NCBI GenBank assembly: GCA_951812775.1
Contig: OX638326.1
Location: forward strand, 1,314,335-1,378,334
Origin: an uncultured Alphaproteobacteria bacterium
GTDB lineage: Bacteria > Pseudomonadota > Alphaproteobacteria > MPNO01 > UBA2964
Reading direction: 5' to 3'
DNA: 64,000 nucleotides
The notes under the pieces were generated by a model. The model was not told the origin of the DNA, ran no database searches, and saw only the letters and a list, made by a program, of their open reading frames with translations. Of this stretch, positions 27,655-36,890 are shown in pieces; position 1 is the stretch's first letter, and the number at the start of each line of letters is the position of its first letter. The position numbers and the translations under genes are program-made.

Positions 27655-28187
27655 ATGACCGAGAAAAAATCATTCAATGTTTTGTTCTTATGTACTGGAA
27701 ACTCGGCCCGAAGCATAATTGCGGAATCAGTCTTAAACCGCATGGGTGCCGGACGATTCATCGCCTATAGCGCTGGTAGTCATCCATCTGGTGAAATTCA
27801 CCCTTATACGGTGAACCTGCTTATACGGTGAACCTGCTAGAGCGCTTAAATTACAAGCTTGACGGCGCACGATCCAAAAGCTGGGACGAATTCGCGACCC
27901 CAGACGCCCCCGAAATGGATTTTGTCTTCACTGTCTGTGACAATGCCGCCGGTGAAGTCTGTCCGATTTGGCCCGGACAACCTATGTCGGCCCACTGGCC
28001 GTTTCCTGATCCAGCTGCCTTCGAAGGATCTGATGCCGAGCGTCGAGCGGTGTTTGCCGATGTCTACGGGATCATTGAACGGCGCATCGGAACTTTCATC
28101 AATCTTCCAGTAACAACGCTCGACAAGCTTTCCTTGCAGAAACAACTTGATGCAATGGGACAATCTACGCCGACTCCTGAAGAATAA
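27655..28187 (+). pseudogene. arsC: Arsenate reductase (LMW-phosphatase type), disrupted by a 17-bp tandem duplication
   Basis: From the ATG at 27655 the protein begins [18 protein letters not shown], the CX5R-type P-loop of thioredoxin-coupled arsenate reductases (C-T-G-N-S-A-R). The frame runs into a stop soon after [10 protein letters not shown] because a 17-bp unit occurs twice in tandem (27803-27819, 27820-27836). Dropping one unit restores [17 protein letters not shown]... and a protein of about 171 residues, with DFVFTVCDNAAGEVCP carrying the resolving Cys residues. As written, the reductase is inactive, leaving arsR and aqpS without the arsenate-reducing step. Confidence 0.92.
27803..27836 (+). 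repeat. Perfect 17-bp tandem duplication inside arsC
   Basis: CTTATACGGTGAACCTG occurs twice in direct succession. 17 is not a multiple of three, so it shifts the arsC frame. Removal of either copy gives a normal arsenate reductase. Confidence 0.97.
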
Positions 28188-28202
28188 TAATGGACCAAAA
28201 CC

Positions 28203-28877
28203 ATGGATAGTTTTGACACCCCCCGAAAACTCGCCGCTGAATTTTTGGGCACCGCATTTTTGCTCGCCACCGTTATCGGCTCCGGCATCATGGCCGAAAC
28301 ACTGTCACCGTCGAATACCGGTGTCGCCCTGCTCGCAAATATGGCGGCGACCGGTGCCATCCTGATGGTTTTGATCCTTATCTTCGGACCAATTTCCGGG
28401 GCTCATTTTAACCCCGCCGTGACATTGGCATTTCTCATTCGCAAGGAAATCAAGCCGGGGCTTGCGATCACATATTTTGTCGTACAGGTTTTGGCGGCAA
28501 TAGCAGGCGCTATAGTGGCCCATATCATGTTCGGGTCACCCCTGCTGGAAGCGTCAACCCATGTCCGGACAGGACCGGCACAGTGGATAGCGGAAATCGT
28601 TGCAACGTTCGGATTGCTGGCGACCATCTTTGGCTGCGTGCGTTTTCGCGTTTCAGCCGTTCCCTATGCTGTCGGCTTATATATTTCTGCAGCGTACTGG
28701 TTCACATCTTCCACTTCATTTGCCAATCCAGCGGTTACAATTGCCCGAAGCTTCACGGATACCTTTTCCGGCATTCGCCCGGATGACATGCCAGCCTTCA
28801 TAGCGGCACAACTCATTGGCGCGGTCCTCGCAACAGTCATTTTTGGCTGGCTTCTTAACCCAAAAGGTAAAGCGTAA
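28203..28877 (+). CDS. aqpS: MIP family channel of the ars operon (AqpS-like aquaglyceroporin)
   Basis: Product of 224 residues with six membrane segments and both NPA boxes, HFNPAVTLAF (about 63-72) and FANPAVTIARSF (about 178-189). In alphaproteobacterial ars operons such a channel replaces the ArsB pump and lets arsenite, made by ArsC, flow out of the cell (established for Sinorhizobium AqpS). The gene follows arsC by 15 bases. With arsC broken, its open channel would admit arsenite without providing arsenate resistance. Confidence 0.9.
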   Translation: MDSFDTPRKLAAEFLGTAFLLATVIGSGIMAETLSPSNTGVALLANMAATGAILMVLILIFGPISGAHFNPAVTLAFLIRKEIKPGLAITYFVVQVLAAIAGAIVAHIMFGSPLLEASTHVRTGPAQWIAEIVATFGLLATIFGCVRFRVSAVPYAVGLYISAAYWFTSSTSFANPAVTIARSFTDTFSGIRPDDMPAFIAAQLIGAVLATVIFGWLLNPKGKA

Positions 28878-28937
28878 TTTAATGGAATATTTTATACTGT
28901 CTTTCGGTTAGGCTGTTTTCTTTCCGAAGGGTTGGCC

Positions 28938-29996
28938 GTGCGCGATTTTTTTCCGATCTTTGTTTTCTTTGTACTTTCCCTCATCGCATCGGTTGGGTCA
29001 GCAAACTCAGGCCAGGAAGTCCTTTTCAAGAGCTTTGATGCCGAGGGAACCCAAATCCGCGGCGAGTTGTTTCGGCCTGTCGGAAACGACCCTCGCCCGG
29101 CTATCGTCATGATGCATGGGTGCTCCGGGCTCTATACAAAATCAGGGAAAATTAAGACCAATTCGGTGGCCTGGATAAAAAGGTTTCTAAAATGGGGTTA
29201 CGTCGTTTTAGCAGTGGATGGATTTACGCCTCGCGGGTTTCGAACCATGCGCAGCAAACGAAAACGGCCACTACATTCGATCGACGACCGACCCTTTGAT
29301 GCCTATGGCGGATTAGCGTGGCTCAAGAAACAACCCTTTGTCAAAAGAGACCAAATTGCTCTGGTCGGTTGGTCAAACGGCGCAATGGCCGCCGTGTCGG
29401 GTGTACGTGAAAACAAAGCCGATTATTTTGGTGAGGGGCACCGCTTTAAAGCCGTCGGCGCATTTTACCCCGGTTGCATCACCCTGACCCGCCGCGTCAA
29501 CAAACGGTTTAAACCTTATGCGCCAGTGCTGGTTTTTATCGGACTAGCGGATAATTGGACCTGGCCCAAACCCTGTATGCGCTTGATACGACGTGCGGCA
29601 AGAAACGGGTTTCCAGCACAGTATGTAGCTTACAAAGGCGCCTATCATGCGTTTGACCATCCAAATTTAAAGATCAAGACCCGCATCAGCCGAAATTCTA
29701 AATGGAAGAAACGCAAAGAACGGAGAGTCACTATCGGGTCAAACCCTGCTGCGCGCGAAGCCGCTATTTCGACATTGCGGAGCTGGCTCAAAAAAATCTT
29801 TCTGAATAAATTTCGAACCAGCATATCCCTCTATTCAATTGATGGCGGAGGTTCAGCGGCGAATTCTGACCCGGCAAGACAAAGGCGACCTTGCGGGTCC
29901 TGCCAAAGCTCACCGTTAGCATGCAATTCACCTAACGCCCGCGACAACGCTTTAAAACCTTCCGCTTCAAAAACTTCAGACAATGCCGCGAAATAA
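28938..29996 (+). CDS. Exported dienelactone hydrolase family protein
   Basis: The GTG at 28938 (behind GAAGGG) gives a protein with a signal peptide (FFPIFVFFVLSLIASVGSA). The alpha/beta-hydrolase domain has MMHGCSGLY (oxyanion region), nucleophile Ser in VGWSNGAMA, and the acid/His region ending in GAYHAFDHP. After about residue 285 the frame continues 64 codons antisense to the UbiD gene and becomes Ser/Asn/Pro rich, which looks non-biological. One A fewer in the run of seven at 29790-29796 would end the protein at TGA 29803-29805 (SWLKKSF). I think the natural end is there. Confidence 0.8.
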   Translation: MRDFFPIFVFFVLSLIASVGSANSGQEVLFKSFDAEGTQIRGELFRPVGNDPRPAIVMMHGCSGLYTKSGKIKTNSVAWIKRFLKWGYVVLAVDGFTPRGFRTMRSKRKRPLHSIDDRPFDAYGGLAWLKKQPFVKRDQIALVGWSNGAMAAVSGVRENKADYFGEGHRFKAVGAFYPGCITLTRRVNKRFKPYAPVLVFIGLADNWTWPKPCMRLIRRAARNGFPAQYVAYKGAYHAFDHPNLKIKTRISRNSKWKKRKERRVTIGSNPAAREAAISTLRSWLKKIFLNKFRTSISLYSIDGGGSAANSDPARQRRPCGSCQSSPLACNSPNARDNALKPSASKTSDNAAK

Positions 29997-31423
29997 ACTG
30001 GCTCGTCCTGCAATAGAGTTTTTACACGTGCCGCCAAATCGGCGACATCAACTTCGCCGCTCGATTTCGTGCCACCGCCGGTGTCTCCCGTATAATCCGC
30101 CAAATTGAGTTCATCCGCGTAGGCATATTCAATCCGTTCAAATCGTTCGCGCGGCAGATCGTCGGGAATCGTTGCGTCGATACCGCATTTCGTTGTGACC
30201 AGCGTAATACCGGGCGTAATCTGGAGACTCGGATCAAGTGGTTTTGCCCTGACATCAGGAATTGTAACAATATCCCGATCAGCCTGGACCCGGATCGCGA
30301 GCGCCCATTCAACATCGGTGCCGTTAAAGACATCAATATCTTCATCGACAATGACCACATGTTTGATGTCCGATGCAATCAGCGCAGCCATGATTGCGTG
30401 TTTGGCATCTCCCGGTCGTTTGCGAATCGAAACAATGGCGTGGAAATAGCACGAACCACCGGGCGTTATATTGACATCAACCAGATCGAGATTAGCTGTC
30501 TTGAATGCCCGCCTTACGGCAGCCTCCCGGTTAGGCGCACCTGGAAGAATCACCTCCCAGGGCATATGCAACGCATAATACATGGCGTCTTTACGCATTG
30601 AGATCGCGTTGATCTTCACATGCGGATTCCAGTGAAGCCCCCCCATCAGCCGCGTGAACTCCCCGAACCGTCCTTCTGGCTTGGTCCAACCCGTCGGCAG
30701 AATTTCCGCCTCTAAAACAATTTCCGCGTCGGCAATGCAGGGTACATCATTTGTCTGTCCGGGCGTCAGTCGAATTGCTTCGCCCGCCATCCCGCCGACA
30801 ATCGCCAACTCGCTGAGTCCGAGCGGTGCTCTATAGGTAGCACCGACATTTACCGCTAAGTGAGTTCCAAGGTTAATAGTGATCGGTAGAGGCTCGTTCC
30901 GGCGGAAAGCTGCAAGTGCGAGACGTTGCAGATCATTCGGCGTGACAATATCGATGCCTGTCAGATTTCTCTCCCGCACAAGAAATCTGTAAATCCCGGC
31001 GTTCAAAGACCCATCTTCGGTCTTCGCGATAGTGACGCCAGCCGTGATCATCGGCCCGCCATCATGAATTGAGAAAAGGGGTACCGGCAGCTCAAACAGG
31101 TCAACATCATCACCGGTCAACACCACCTCGCGTACCGGCCCGCTATTGATCATCTCAGGGTCAATCGGATTGGACAGGCCTGTATCGAGACGCTTGTAGA
31201 CTTCGCCATAGGCACAATCGAAAGCCGCGCCTATCCGTTCACGACCATTTGCAACCCCCGACACCACCGGCATCGCATAGTCATTGACGTTGTGAAAAAC
31301 GAGTGCCTTTTCAGATTTGTCGACAAGGGCCGCGACGTGCCGGATATCAACTGGCTTTTTAATATCTTCGATATGGCCCTGCTGACGCAGTCTCTCGACC
31401 ATATCGCGAAAGCTAATAGTCAT
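29831..31423 (-). CDS. UbiD family decarboxylase (third of four)
   Basis: Product of 530 residues. Active-site residues: R146 in NAGIYRF, and E250 and E255 in KPEGRFGEF, where the usual Pro of EGPFGE is Arg. The C-terminal 90 residues or so after the core (GGTKSSGEVDVADLAARVKTLL...) form an extra helical domain not seen in the other three copies. It probably uses prenylated FMN for reversible decarboxylation. It is divergent across 95 bases from a VOC / FAD dehydrogenase / AbrB operon. The 3' end overlaps the extended tail of the plus-strand hydrolase. Confidence 0.91.
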   Translation of the reverse strand: MTISFRDMVERLRQQGHIEDIKKPVDIRHVAALVDKSEKALVFHNVNDYAMPVVSGVANGRERIGAAFDCAYGEVYKRLDTGLSNPIDPEMINSGPVREVVLTGDDVDLFELPVPLFSIHDGGPMITAGVTIAKTEDGSLNAGIYRFLVRERNLTGIDIVTPNDLQRLALAAFRRNEPLPITINLGTHLAVNVGATYRAPLGLSELAIVGGMAGEAIRLTPGQTNDVPCIADAEIVLEAEILPTGWTKPEGRFGEFTRLMGGLHWNPHVKINAISMRKDAMYYALHMPWEVILPGAPNREAAVRRAFKTANLDLVDVNITPGGSCYFHAIVSIRKRPGDAKHAIMAALIASDIKHVVIVDEDIDVFNGTDVEWALAIRVQADRDIVTIPDVRAKPLDPSLQITPGITLVTTKCGIDATIPDDLPRERFERIEYAYADELNLADYTGDTGGGTKSSGEVDVADLAARVKTLLQDEPVYFAALSEVFEAEGFKALSRALGELHANGELWQDPQGRLCLAGSEFAAEPPPSIE

Positions 31424-31518
31424 TCGCCGCTCCTGCCTTAATTGTTACGCACACCATATCCGCCCTTTCGATAATCGCGCAAATTGAGCAGGATACGCCC
31501 ATAGCAAAGCGACCGGAC

Positions 31519-32391
31519 ATGAACGACAAAATTTCAGATACAATAGACACCCTTGATCATGCTGCCGTGATGGTCAGGGACCTGAACATCTCCTCAACAG
31601 CATATGAAAGGTTGGGTTTTCACCTCACGCCACTTTCTCAGCATTCCGGCGCCCTGACACCCGGCGGCGCTGTTGTCCAATGGGGCTGCGCCAACCGCTG
31701 CATCATGCTGCAGCAAGGCTATCTGGAATTAATGGGGGTAATCGACGCCACCCTCTATGACAATAAAATACCTGAATTTCTGGCGCGTTATGAAGGCATT
31801 CATATTCTGGCGTTTGGCTGCAGTGACGGCACCGCCGCCGCTACCCGGCTGGCGAAGGAGGGCTTTGGCGCCAACGGCATACATCGTCTGGCAAGATCGC
31901 TGGACACACCGGATGGCGAACGGCAGGCTGCGTTCAATCTGGTCCGTTTACCGCCTGAGGAAATGCCGGAGGGCCGTGTGCTCGCCATCGAACACCTGAC
32001 ACGGGATTTCTTATGGCAGGAGCGCTATTTAGCGCATCCGAACGGTGCCATTGCCTTGGAGGAACTGATTGTATGTGTTGATAATCCCGCTACGGTTGCC
32101 ATGCGGTATGAATGGTATTTCGGAATACCCGCCAGCGAAGATAGAAATAGCTGGCGATTTACCTTACGCGAAGGCAATTTTGTCCTTACCGACCCTAACT
32201 GCCTGCAAGCCACCTTTCGTATAGAAGCGCCAACAACCCCTTATGCCGCCGCTCTAAAAATCCGAACCCAGACATTGAAAGACACCGAGAAATATCTTAT
32301 CGAGAACGCCATCAAATTCACCGAAACCAATGATGGTCTGCAAGTCCCTGCTTCGGAAGCTGCCGGGGCAACCTTCATCTTTACTGAGTAA
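31519..32391 (+). CDS. VOC superfamily protein (glyoxalase-like domain)
   Basis: Product of 290 residues with an N-terminal VOC module (DTLDHAAVMVRDLNISSTAYERLGF), a characteristic start of the Glyoxalase_3-like family, and QGYLELMGV where the metal-ligand Glu lies. A second, diverged module follows from about residue 165 (LEELIVCVDNPATVAMRYEWYFG). Metal-dependent lyase, isomerase or dioxygenase activity is possible. First gene of the operon divergent from the third UbiD; 3 bases separate it from the FAD dehydrogenase. Confidence 0.85.
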   Translation: MNDKISDTIDTLDHAAVMVRDLNISSTAYERLGFHLTPLSQHSGALTPGGAVVQWGCANRCIMLQQGYLELMGVIDATLYDNKIPEFLARYEGIHILAFGCSDGTAAATRLAKEGFGANGIHRLARSLDTPDGERQAAFNLVRLPPEEMPEGRVLAIEHLTRDFLWQERYLAHPNGAIALEELIVCVDNPATVAMRYEWYFGIPASEDRNSWRFTLREGNFVLTDPNCLQATFRIEAPTTPYAAALKIRTQTLKDTEKYLIENAIKFTETNDGLQVPASEAAGATFIFTE

Positions 32392-32394
32392 ATT

Positions 32395-33807
32395 ATGTCT
32401 TTTGATCTAATTGTTATTGGTGCCGGTTTTGCTGGCCTTACCACAGCTAACCGTGCCGCCGAGCTCGGACTAAAGGCGCTTGTTTTGGAAGCGGGTAGTG
32501 AAGAGCTTTACGACTGTAATTCACGATTCTCGACCGGTTCTTGTCATGTCGCCTTTCGTACGCCTTGGACAGATCCTGGCGAACTAACCAATACCATTAT
32601 CGACAATGTCGATGGTGCCGCGCGAATAGATTTAGCTGAGGCGATAGGTAAAAACGCTGCCCGAACCATCGAATGGCTCAAAGGCCAGGGGGCGGCCTTC
32701 GAAGATCACCCGCGCCGCACAGATCACATGCCAATGCTGTCGCCTTTGCGGGAGATGAAAGCCGGGCTGGACTGGGAAGGCGGTGGCGCAAACGCATTGT
32801 TGCAAAAACTTGGCGACCAGCTCGTGAAAGCTGGTGGTGAAATTCGCCGTGGTACACGGGCGATGAAGCTCCTGCGGGAGAACGACAACATTAGCGGTGT
32901 GGAAATTATCTCAGAAGAAAAGACCCAAACGATCAATGCGAACGCCGTTGTCATCGCTGACGGCGGCTTTCAGGCTGATTCAGAGCTCGTTCAGCAACAT
33001 ATTGGTTGCGACATCTCTCAGCTACAACGCCGCAATGCAGGGACCGGTGTCGGGGACGGATTAAAGATGGCAACCGAAATCGGGGCCGCCGCAGTCGGGC
33101 TTGATAGCTTTTATGGTCACGTCCTCAGCCGCGACGCGATGACCAATGAAAAACTATGGCCTTATCCGCAGGTCGACCAGATTTGTGCGACGAGCATCGT
33201 CGTCGACAGGGATGGACAACGATTTGCCGATGAAGGGCTTGGCGGCATTTATATAGCGAACGCCATCGCGCGGCTTGATGACCCGCTATCCGCTACCACA
33301 ATTTTCGACTCTTGTGTTTGGGAAGCGGCAAAAACCACCGACAACGTGCCGCCTAACCCATCTTTGCCGGACGCTGGTGGCACCGTCCTAGAGGCCGCAT
33401 CTCTCGGTGAATTGGCGAACGCAGCCGGTGTTAACCCCGGTGGGCTGTCGGCAACGATAGCTCTTTACAACGAACATGCTGCCTTCAGCGCAGACTCACC
33501 TCTAACCCCTGGCCGGACTCAAACCACCTACACTGCTCAGCCCATTTTAGATCCACCGTTTTATGCGATTCCCCTCTGCGCTGGCATTACCGTCACCTCA
33601 GGGGGCCTGTCTGTGAATGGCAAAGGACAGGTCATGAATTCCAACGACAGGCCTATATCAGGATTGTACGCGGCGGGTTCCACCGTTGGCGGGCTGGAAG
33701 GCGGCCCTCGAGCGGCCTATGTCGGCGGTCTCATAAAGTCGTTTTGCATTGGTCACCTGGCTGCAGAAACGATTGCTGCCGAGAGCGGGTCGCCAGCTTC
33801 ACATTAA
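32395..33807 (+). CDS. FAD-dependent dehydrogenase, fumarate reductase / tricarballylate dehydrogenase type
   Basis: Flavoprotein of 470 residues. The Rossmann FAD motif is DLIVIGAGFAGLTTANRA at the N-terminus. VVIADGGFQAD is typical of the flavocytochrome c/succinate dehydrogenase group, and the C-terminal GGPRAAYVGGLIKSFCIGHLAAE is the FAD-closing block. The family oxidises or reduces C=C bonds next to carboxylates (fumarate, tricarballylate, 3-oxosteroids). Coupled with a UbiD divergently and an AbrB permease downstream, it probably handles an unsaturated carboxylic acid. Confidence 0.9.
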   Translation: MSFDLIVIGAGFAGLTTANRAAELGLKALVLEAGSEELYDCNSRFSTGSCHVAFRTPWTDPGELTNTIIDNVDGAARIDLAEAIGKNAARTIEWLKGQGAAFEDHPRRTDHMPMLSPLREMKAGLDWEGGGANALLQKLGDQLVKAGGEIRRGTRAMKLLRENDNISGVEIISEEKTQTINANAVVIADGGFQADSELVQQHIGCDISQLQRRNAGTGVGDGLKMATEIGAAAVGLDSFYGHVLSRDAMTNEKLWPYPQVDQICATSIVVDRDGQRFADEGLGGIYIANAIARLDDPLSATTIFDSCVWEAAKTTDNVPPNPSLPDAGGTVLEAASLGELANAAGVNPGGLSATIALYNEHAAFSADSPLTPGRTQTTYTAQPILDPPFYAIPLCAGITVTSGGLSVNGKGQVMNSNDRPISGLYAAGSTVGGLEGGPRAAYVGGLIKSFCIGHLAAETIAAESGSPASH

Positions 33808-33857
33808 AGATCTAAAATAGGCGTCCCACCTATCCTCTGCACCGGTTCCCAACGTTA

Positions 33858-34925
33858 ATGAGTTTCTTCGACACCTTTAAAGAACGGCTGCCGCGCATGG
33901 CGCTCGCCCTCGCCGTTAGCATTCCAGCAGGCGCGCTCCTCGCCTGGCTCGAAACACCAATTCCCTGGATGATCGGCCCGATGGTCGCCGTTGCGACTCT
34001 GAATCTGTTGGGCATCCGCGCATTCGCTTTGCCCTATGGACGGCAGGTTGGTCAGGTGATTTTAGGCTCAGCAATCGGTGTCTATTTTACACCGCCGGTC
34101 ATAGCTGCTCTCGCGTCAAACTCCCTTGCCATCCTCATCACAACATTTTCGGCCTTTGCTATCGGCGGTGTCGGGGCACTGGTGATGTCTCGAGTATCAG
34201 GCGTCGATGGTAAATCAGCGTTCTTTTCGTCAATTCCAGGCGGTTCTATGGCGATGGCCAATCTGGCGGAGAAATACGGTGCCACTATGCCGCCGGTCGC
34301 CGTCGCCCACAGCCTGCGCGTTTCCATTTTAGTGATCGTGATTCCGTTCGGCATTACTTATGGCGGAATCCACATCGAGCCCTCGGCCTATCGACCGGAG
34401 TTTGCGCTCGATTATACAATCCTTATCCCCTGGCTTGTTGCAGGATTAATTCTCGGCGAATTATCCGAGCGGCTCCGCTTTCATAATGGGTGCCTGCTCA
34501 CGCCTCTTTTCCTTGGCATGATCCTCGCCCTAAATGGTGTCACCCTATCAGAGGTCCCCAGCTGGCTCACAGATTTTGCACAGCTGATGTTTGGGCTGAT
34601 TTTAGGGGAACGCTACGAACGGGCCTTCTTTGCCCGGCACAAGCTTTTCATACCATTTGCCCTGGTGAATGCCGTGTTTATTATTTTGGCGTCGGCTGCC
34701 GTTGCACTTGGTGTTAGCTGGGCTTTTGATCTTCCTCTCGCAACGATGATCATCGCAACCGCTCCCGGCGGCATGGCGGAGATGGCGATTGTCGCCCAGG
34801 CGCTCCAGATGGCAATACCGACGGTAATGGCCTTTCACCTATTCCGCATCATCATCGTAAATATGGGTACACAATATATTTACATTGCCGCCATGTGGGT
34901 ACGCGGCAAGCGCGGCGCTGATTAA
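33858..34925 (+). CDS. AbrB family membrane protein (DUF/PF05145)
   Basis: Membrane protein of 355 residues with about ten segments arranged as two similar halves. Each has a GxxxG-like helix pair (PWMIGPMVAVATLN; ILGSAIGVYF) and the SIPGGSMAMANLA and TAPGGMAEMAIVAQAL repeats typical of AbrB / 'putative ammonia monooxygenase' proteins. This family is often next to tricarboxylate or other carboxylate catabolic genes and is thought to be a transporter or regulator. It is the third gene of the VOC-FAD operon and is convergent with the TauE/SafE gene. Confidence 0.87.
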   Translation: MSFFDTFKERLPRMALALAVSIPAGALLAWLETPIPWMIGPMVAVATLNLLGIRAFALPYGRQVGQVILGSAIGVYFTPPVIAALASNSLAILITTFSAFAIGGVGALVMSRVSGVDGKSAFFSSIPGGSMAMANLAEKYGATMPPVAVAHSLRVSILVIVIPFGITYGGIHIEPSAYRPEFALDYTILIPWLVAGLILGELSERLRFHNGCLLTPLFLGMILALNGVTLSEVPSWLTDFAQLMFGLILGERYERAFFARHKLFIPFALVNAVFIILASAAVALGVSWAFDLPLATMIIATAPGGMAEMAIVAQALQMAIPTVMAFHLFRIIIVNMGTQYIYIAAMWVRGKRGAD

Positions 34926-34927
34926 TC

Positions 34928-35701
34928 TTAAGAAAAGTAGCTCGTGGCGGCGGCGTAAAGTAACCGGGCCGCCAACAGGGTCAGAATCGTTTGCAGACCA
35001 ATGCGGAATACTTTCTCGGGCAATTTATCGAGTACTCTCTTACCTACGATCGTCCCGCAAACTCCAAACGCGATCAAACCAACGAGAAGAGGAATATAGG
35101 GACCAAACGCAAAGCCCAGAATACCAAACAGAATCACTTTGAAAAAATGCTGGAAGGTCATGAGGGCCGCATGGGTGGAAACGACCTGCTGACGTTCCTT
35201 GCAGGCTGCGTTGACGAACGGCGCAACCAATGGTCCGGTGCCACCAACAAACATCGTCGCAAATCCACCAAACACGCCACATCCAAAAAACTTGGCGGGC
35301 CCAGGGTTTGAACTTTTAAATTTCGGCGCCCACGTCGCATATAGAACGAAGACCCCAAGGATCGCCTGCAATACCCAGATTTCGAGAGCAAACAGGGTCT
35401 TGCCGCCAATAAAGGAACCAACAAGCGTGCCAATCGCAAAGGCAGGGATAACCGAATAAAGGATGTCGCGCCGCATCAGAAAGGCTCGAAAGCCATTTGA
35501 ACCGATCTGTACAACAGCGTGGATCGGAATAAGAACTGTAGGCGGCAAGAACAGAGTCATCGTCGCCAGCACAAGAAGCCCGCCCCCAAGACCCAGAGAC
35601 GCTGCGATAAAGCTGCCAATAAAGGAAATCCCGCATAAAGCTGAAAAGCCTGCAATGGTAAGATTCGTTCCCTCGACCAGAAACGCGATGATGGTTTCCA
35701 C
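34928..35701 (-). CDS. TauE/SafE family sulfite/anion exporter-like permease
   Basis: Membrane protein of 257 residues with eight segments. The N-terminal FIAASLGLGGGLLVLATM and the second repeat GTGPLVAPFVNAACKERQQVVSTHA are hallmark TauE/SafE motifs. Family members export sulfite, sulfoacetate or other organic anions. It lies alone on the minus strand, ending 3 bases from the AbrB stop. Possible export of an inorganic or organic anion by-product. Confidence 0.92.
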   Translation of the reverse strand: METIIAFLVEGTNLTIAGFSALCGISFIGSFIAASLGLGGGLLVLATMTLFLPPTVLIPIHAVVQIGSNGFRAFLMRRDILYSVIPAFAIGTLVGSFIGGKTLFALEIWVLQAILGVFVLYATWAPKFKSSNPGPAKFFGCGVFGGFATMFVGGTGPLVAPFVNAACKERQQVVSTHAALMTFQHFFKVILFGILGFAFGPYIPLLVGLIAFGVCGTIVGKRVLDKLPEKVFRIGLQTILTLLAARLLYAAATSYFS

Positions 35702-35836
35702 TTATCCCTCCTGAATGCCGGGCCGCTATGTAGCACAGGGACAAGCCGCGCGCACCTGTTCACCCTTCCATCGAACGGTTGCGGTCGAGGCGAAGCTGAG
35801 GTACCTCCCATTCAGATCAGAACAGAGGACAGACCA

Positions 35837-36049
35837 ATGCAGCCACTTGACCCCGAACAACTCAAATTCGTTGAAATACTTGCCAAGCTCATGATGGAGA
35901 ATGAAGTCTTTAAGGAAGAATACTCAGAAGAAGACTTCAACGAGGTGATCGACTGGCTTACAAAATTGCGCGGACAAATCGACATCACGATTGAAACCCT
36001 GCAAGAGCAGGTACAGATCGAACCAAGCATGCCGCCCAAAAACAGTTAA
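35837..36049 (+). CDS. Small acidic protein of unknown function
   Basis: Product of 70 residues, MQPLDPEQLKFVEILAKL..., predicted largely helical and acidic with a FKEEYSEEDFNEVIDWL stretch. The ATG follows GAGGACAGACCA. No signal peptide, Cys or membrane segment. It overlaps the convergent SDR stop by 4 bases and stands alone. I do not recognise a family; real coding is likely from the codon pattern and its clean fit between neighbours. Confidence 0.6.
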   Translation: MQPLDPEQLKFVEILAKLMMENEVFKEEYSEEDFNEVIDWLTKLRGQIDITIETLQEQVQIEPSMPPKNS

Positions 36050-36819
36050 GGGAATGCGATTCCGCCATTGGCCGCAAATGTCTGTCCGGTAGTAAACTCT
36101 GCATCATCCGAGCAGAGAAAAAGCATAAACCCGGCATACTCATCCATCGTCGCGGGACGCTGAATGGCCTGCTGTTTCGCCAAATTATCAAACATCGCGC
36201 CGGAAACAGACGGACGCTCGACCCCTGTCTCGACGGCACCCGGCATAAACAAATGAACAGTTACATTCCATTCACCGAGTTCTTTCGCCATTGAACGCGT
36301 CATGCCAATCATCGCCGATTTTGACGTGATGTAATGCAAATAGTTTGGCCGACCGGTCGGAACAGTTGTCGATGCAATATTAATAATGCGGCCCCATTTG
36401 CGTTCCTGCATCGCCGGGACGACAGCCCGGGAACAGAAAAACGCACCATCAATATTAACCCGCATGGCTGACTGCCATTCATCAACCGGTAGTTCCCAGA
36501 AAGGAGCAATGGTAATTTGTGAGAACACGGCGGCATTGTTGATCAGACAATCTATTCTTCCATACGCCGACAAGGCTGCTTCTGCCATTGCATTGGCGTC
36601 GGACTCGCTGGACACATCCGTCTGGACACAAAGGGCACGGCCGCCTTTTTGCTCGATCTCCTTAACAACCTGATCGCCATTTTCGCCGTTTAGCTCGGCA
36701 ATTACCGGTATCGCGCCTTGTGCGGCAAATTCATGCGCATAGGTCCGACCTAGCGCCTGACCGCCGCCCGTAATAATTACAACGCGATCTTTAAGACTTG
36801 GATAGTTGGCTGTCGGCAC
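36046..36819 (-). CDS. Short-chain dehydrogenase/reductase
   Basis: Product of 257 residues from the GTG at 36819, preferred because GAGGGAGAAG precedes it; a GTG 15 bases upstream is the alternative. NAD(P) motif is TGGGQALG, NNAA follows, catalytic Ser is in NIASTT, and the YxxxK pair is YITSK. C-terminal GQTFAANGGIAFP is typical of classical SDRs. It oxidises or reduces a hydroxyl/keto group. 71 bases separate it from the alpha/beta hydrolase stop on the same strand. Confidence 0.92.
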   Translation of the reverse strand: MPTANYPSLKDRVVIITGGGQALGRTYAHEFAAQGAIPVIAELNGENGDQVVKEIEQKGGRALCVQTDVSSESDANAMAEAALSAYGRIDCLINNAAVFSQITIAPFWELPVDEWQSAMRVNIDGAFFCSRAVVPAMQERKWGRIINIASTTVPTGRPNYLHYITSKSAMIGMTRSMAKELGEWNVTVHLFMPGAVETGVERPSVSGAMFDNLAKQQAIQRPATMDEYAGFMLFLCSDDAEFTTGQTFAANGGIAFP

Positions 36820-36890
36820 GAGCTTCTCCCTCACTGAAAAATTGTTAAAAGCGTTGTATCAAATACGTCCCCGCCGCGCACCCTCATCGC

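Noticed and set aside
31431..31493. TCCTGC / GCAGGA inverted repeat between UbiD 3 and the VOC gene as an operator
   Set aside because: Arms are only 6 bp with a 51-base spacer, expected by chance in this composition.
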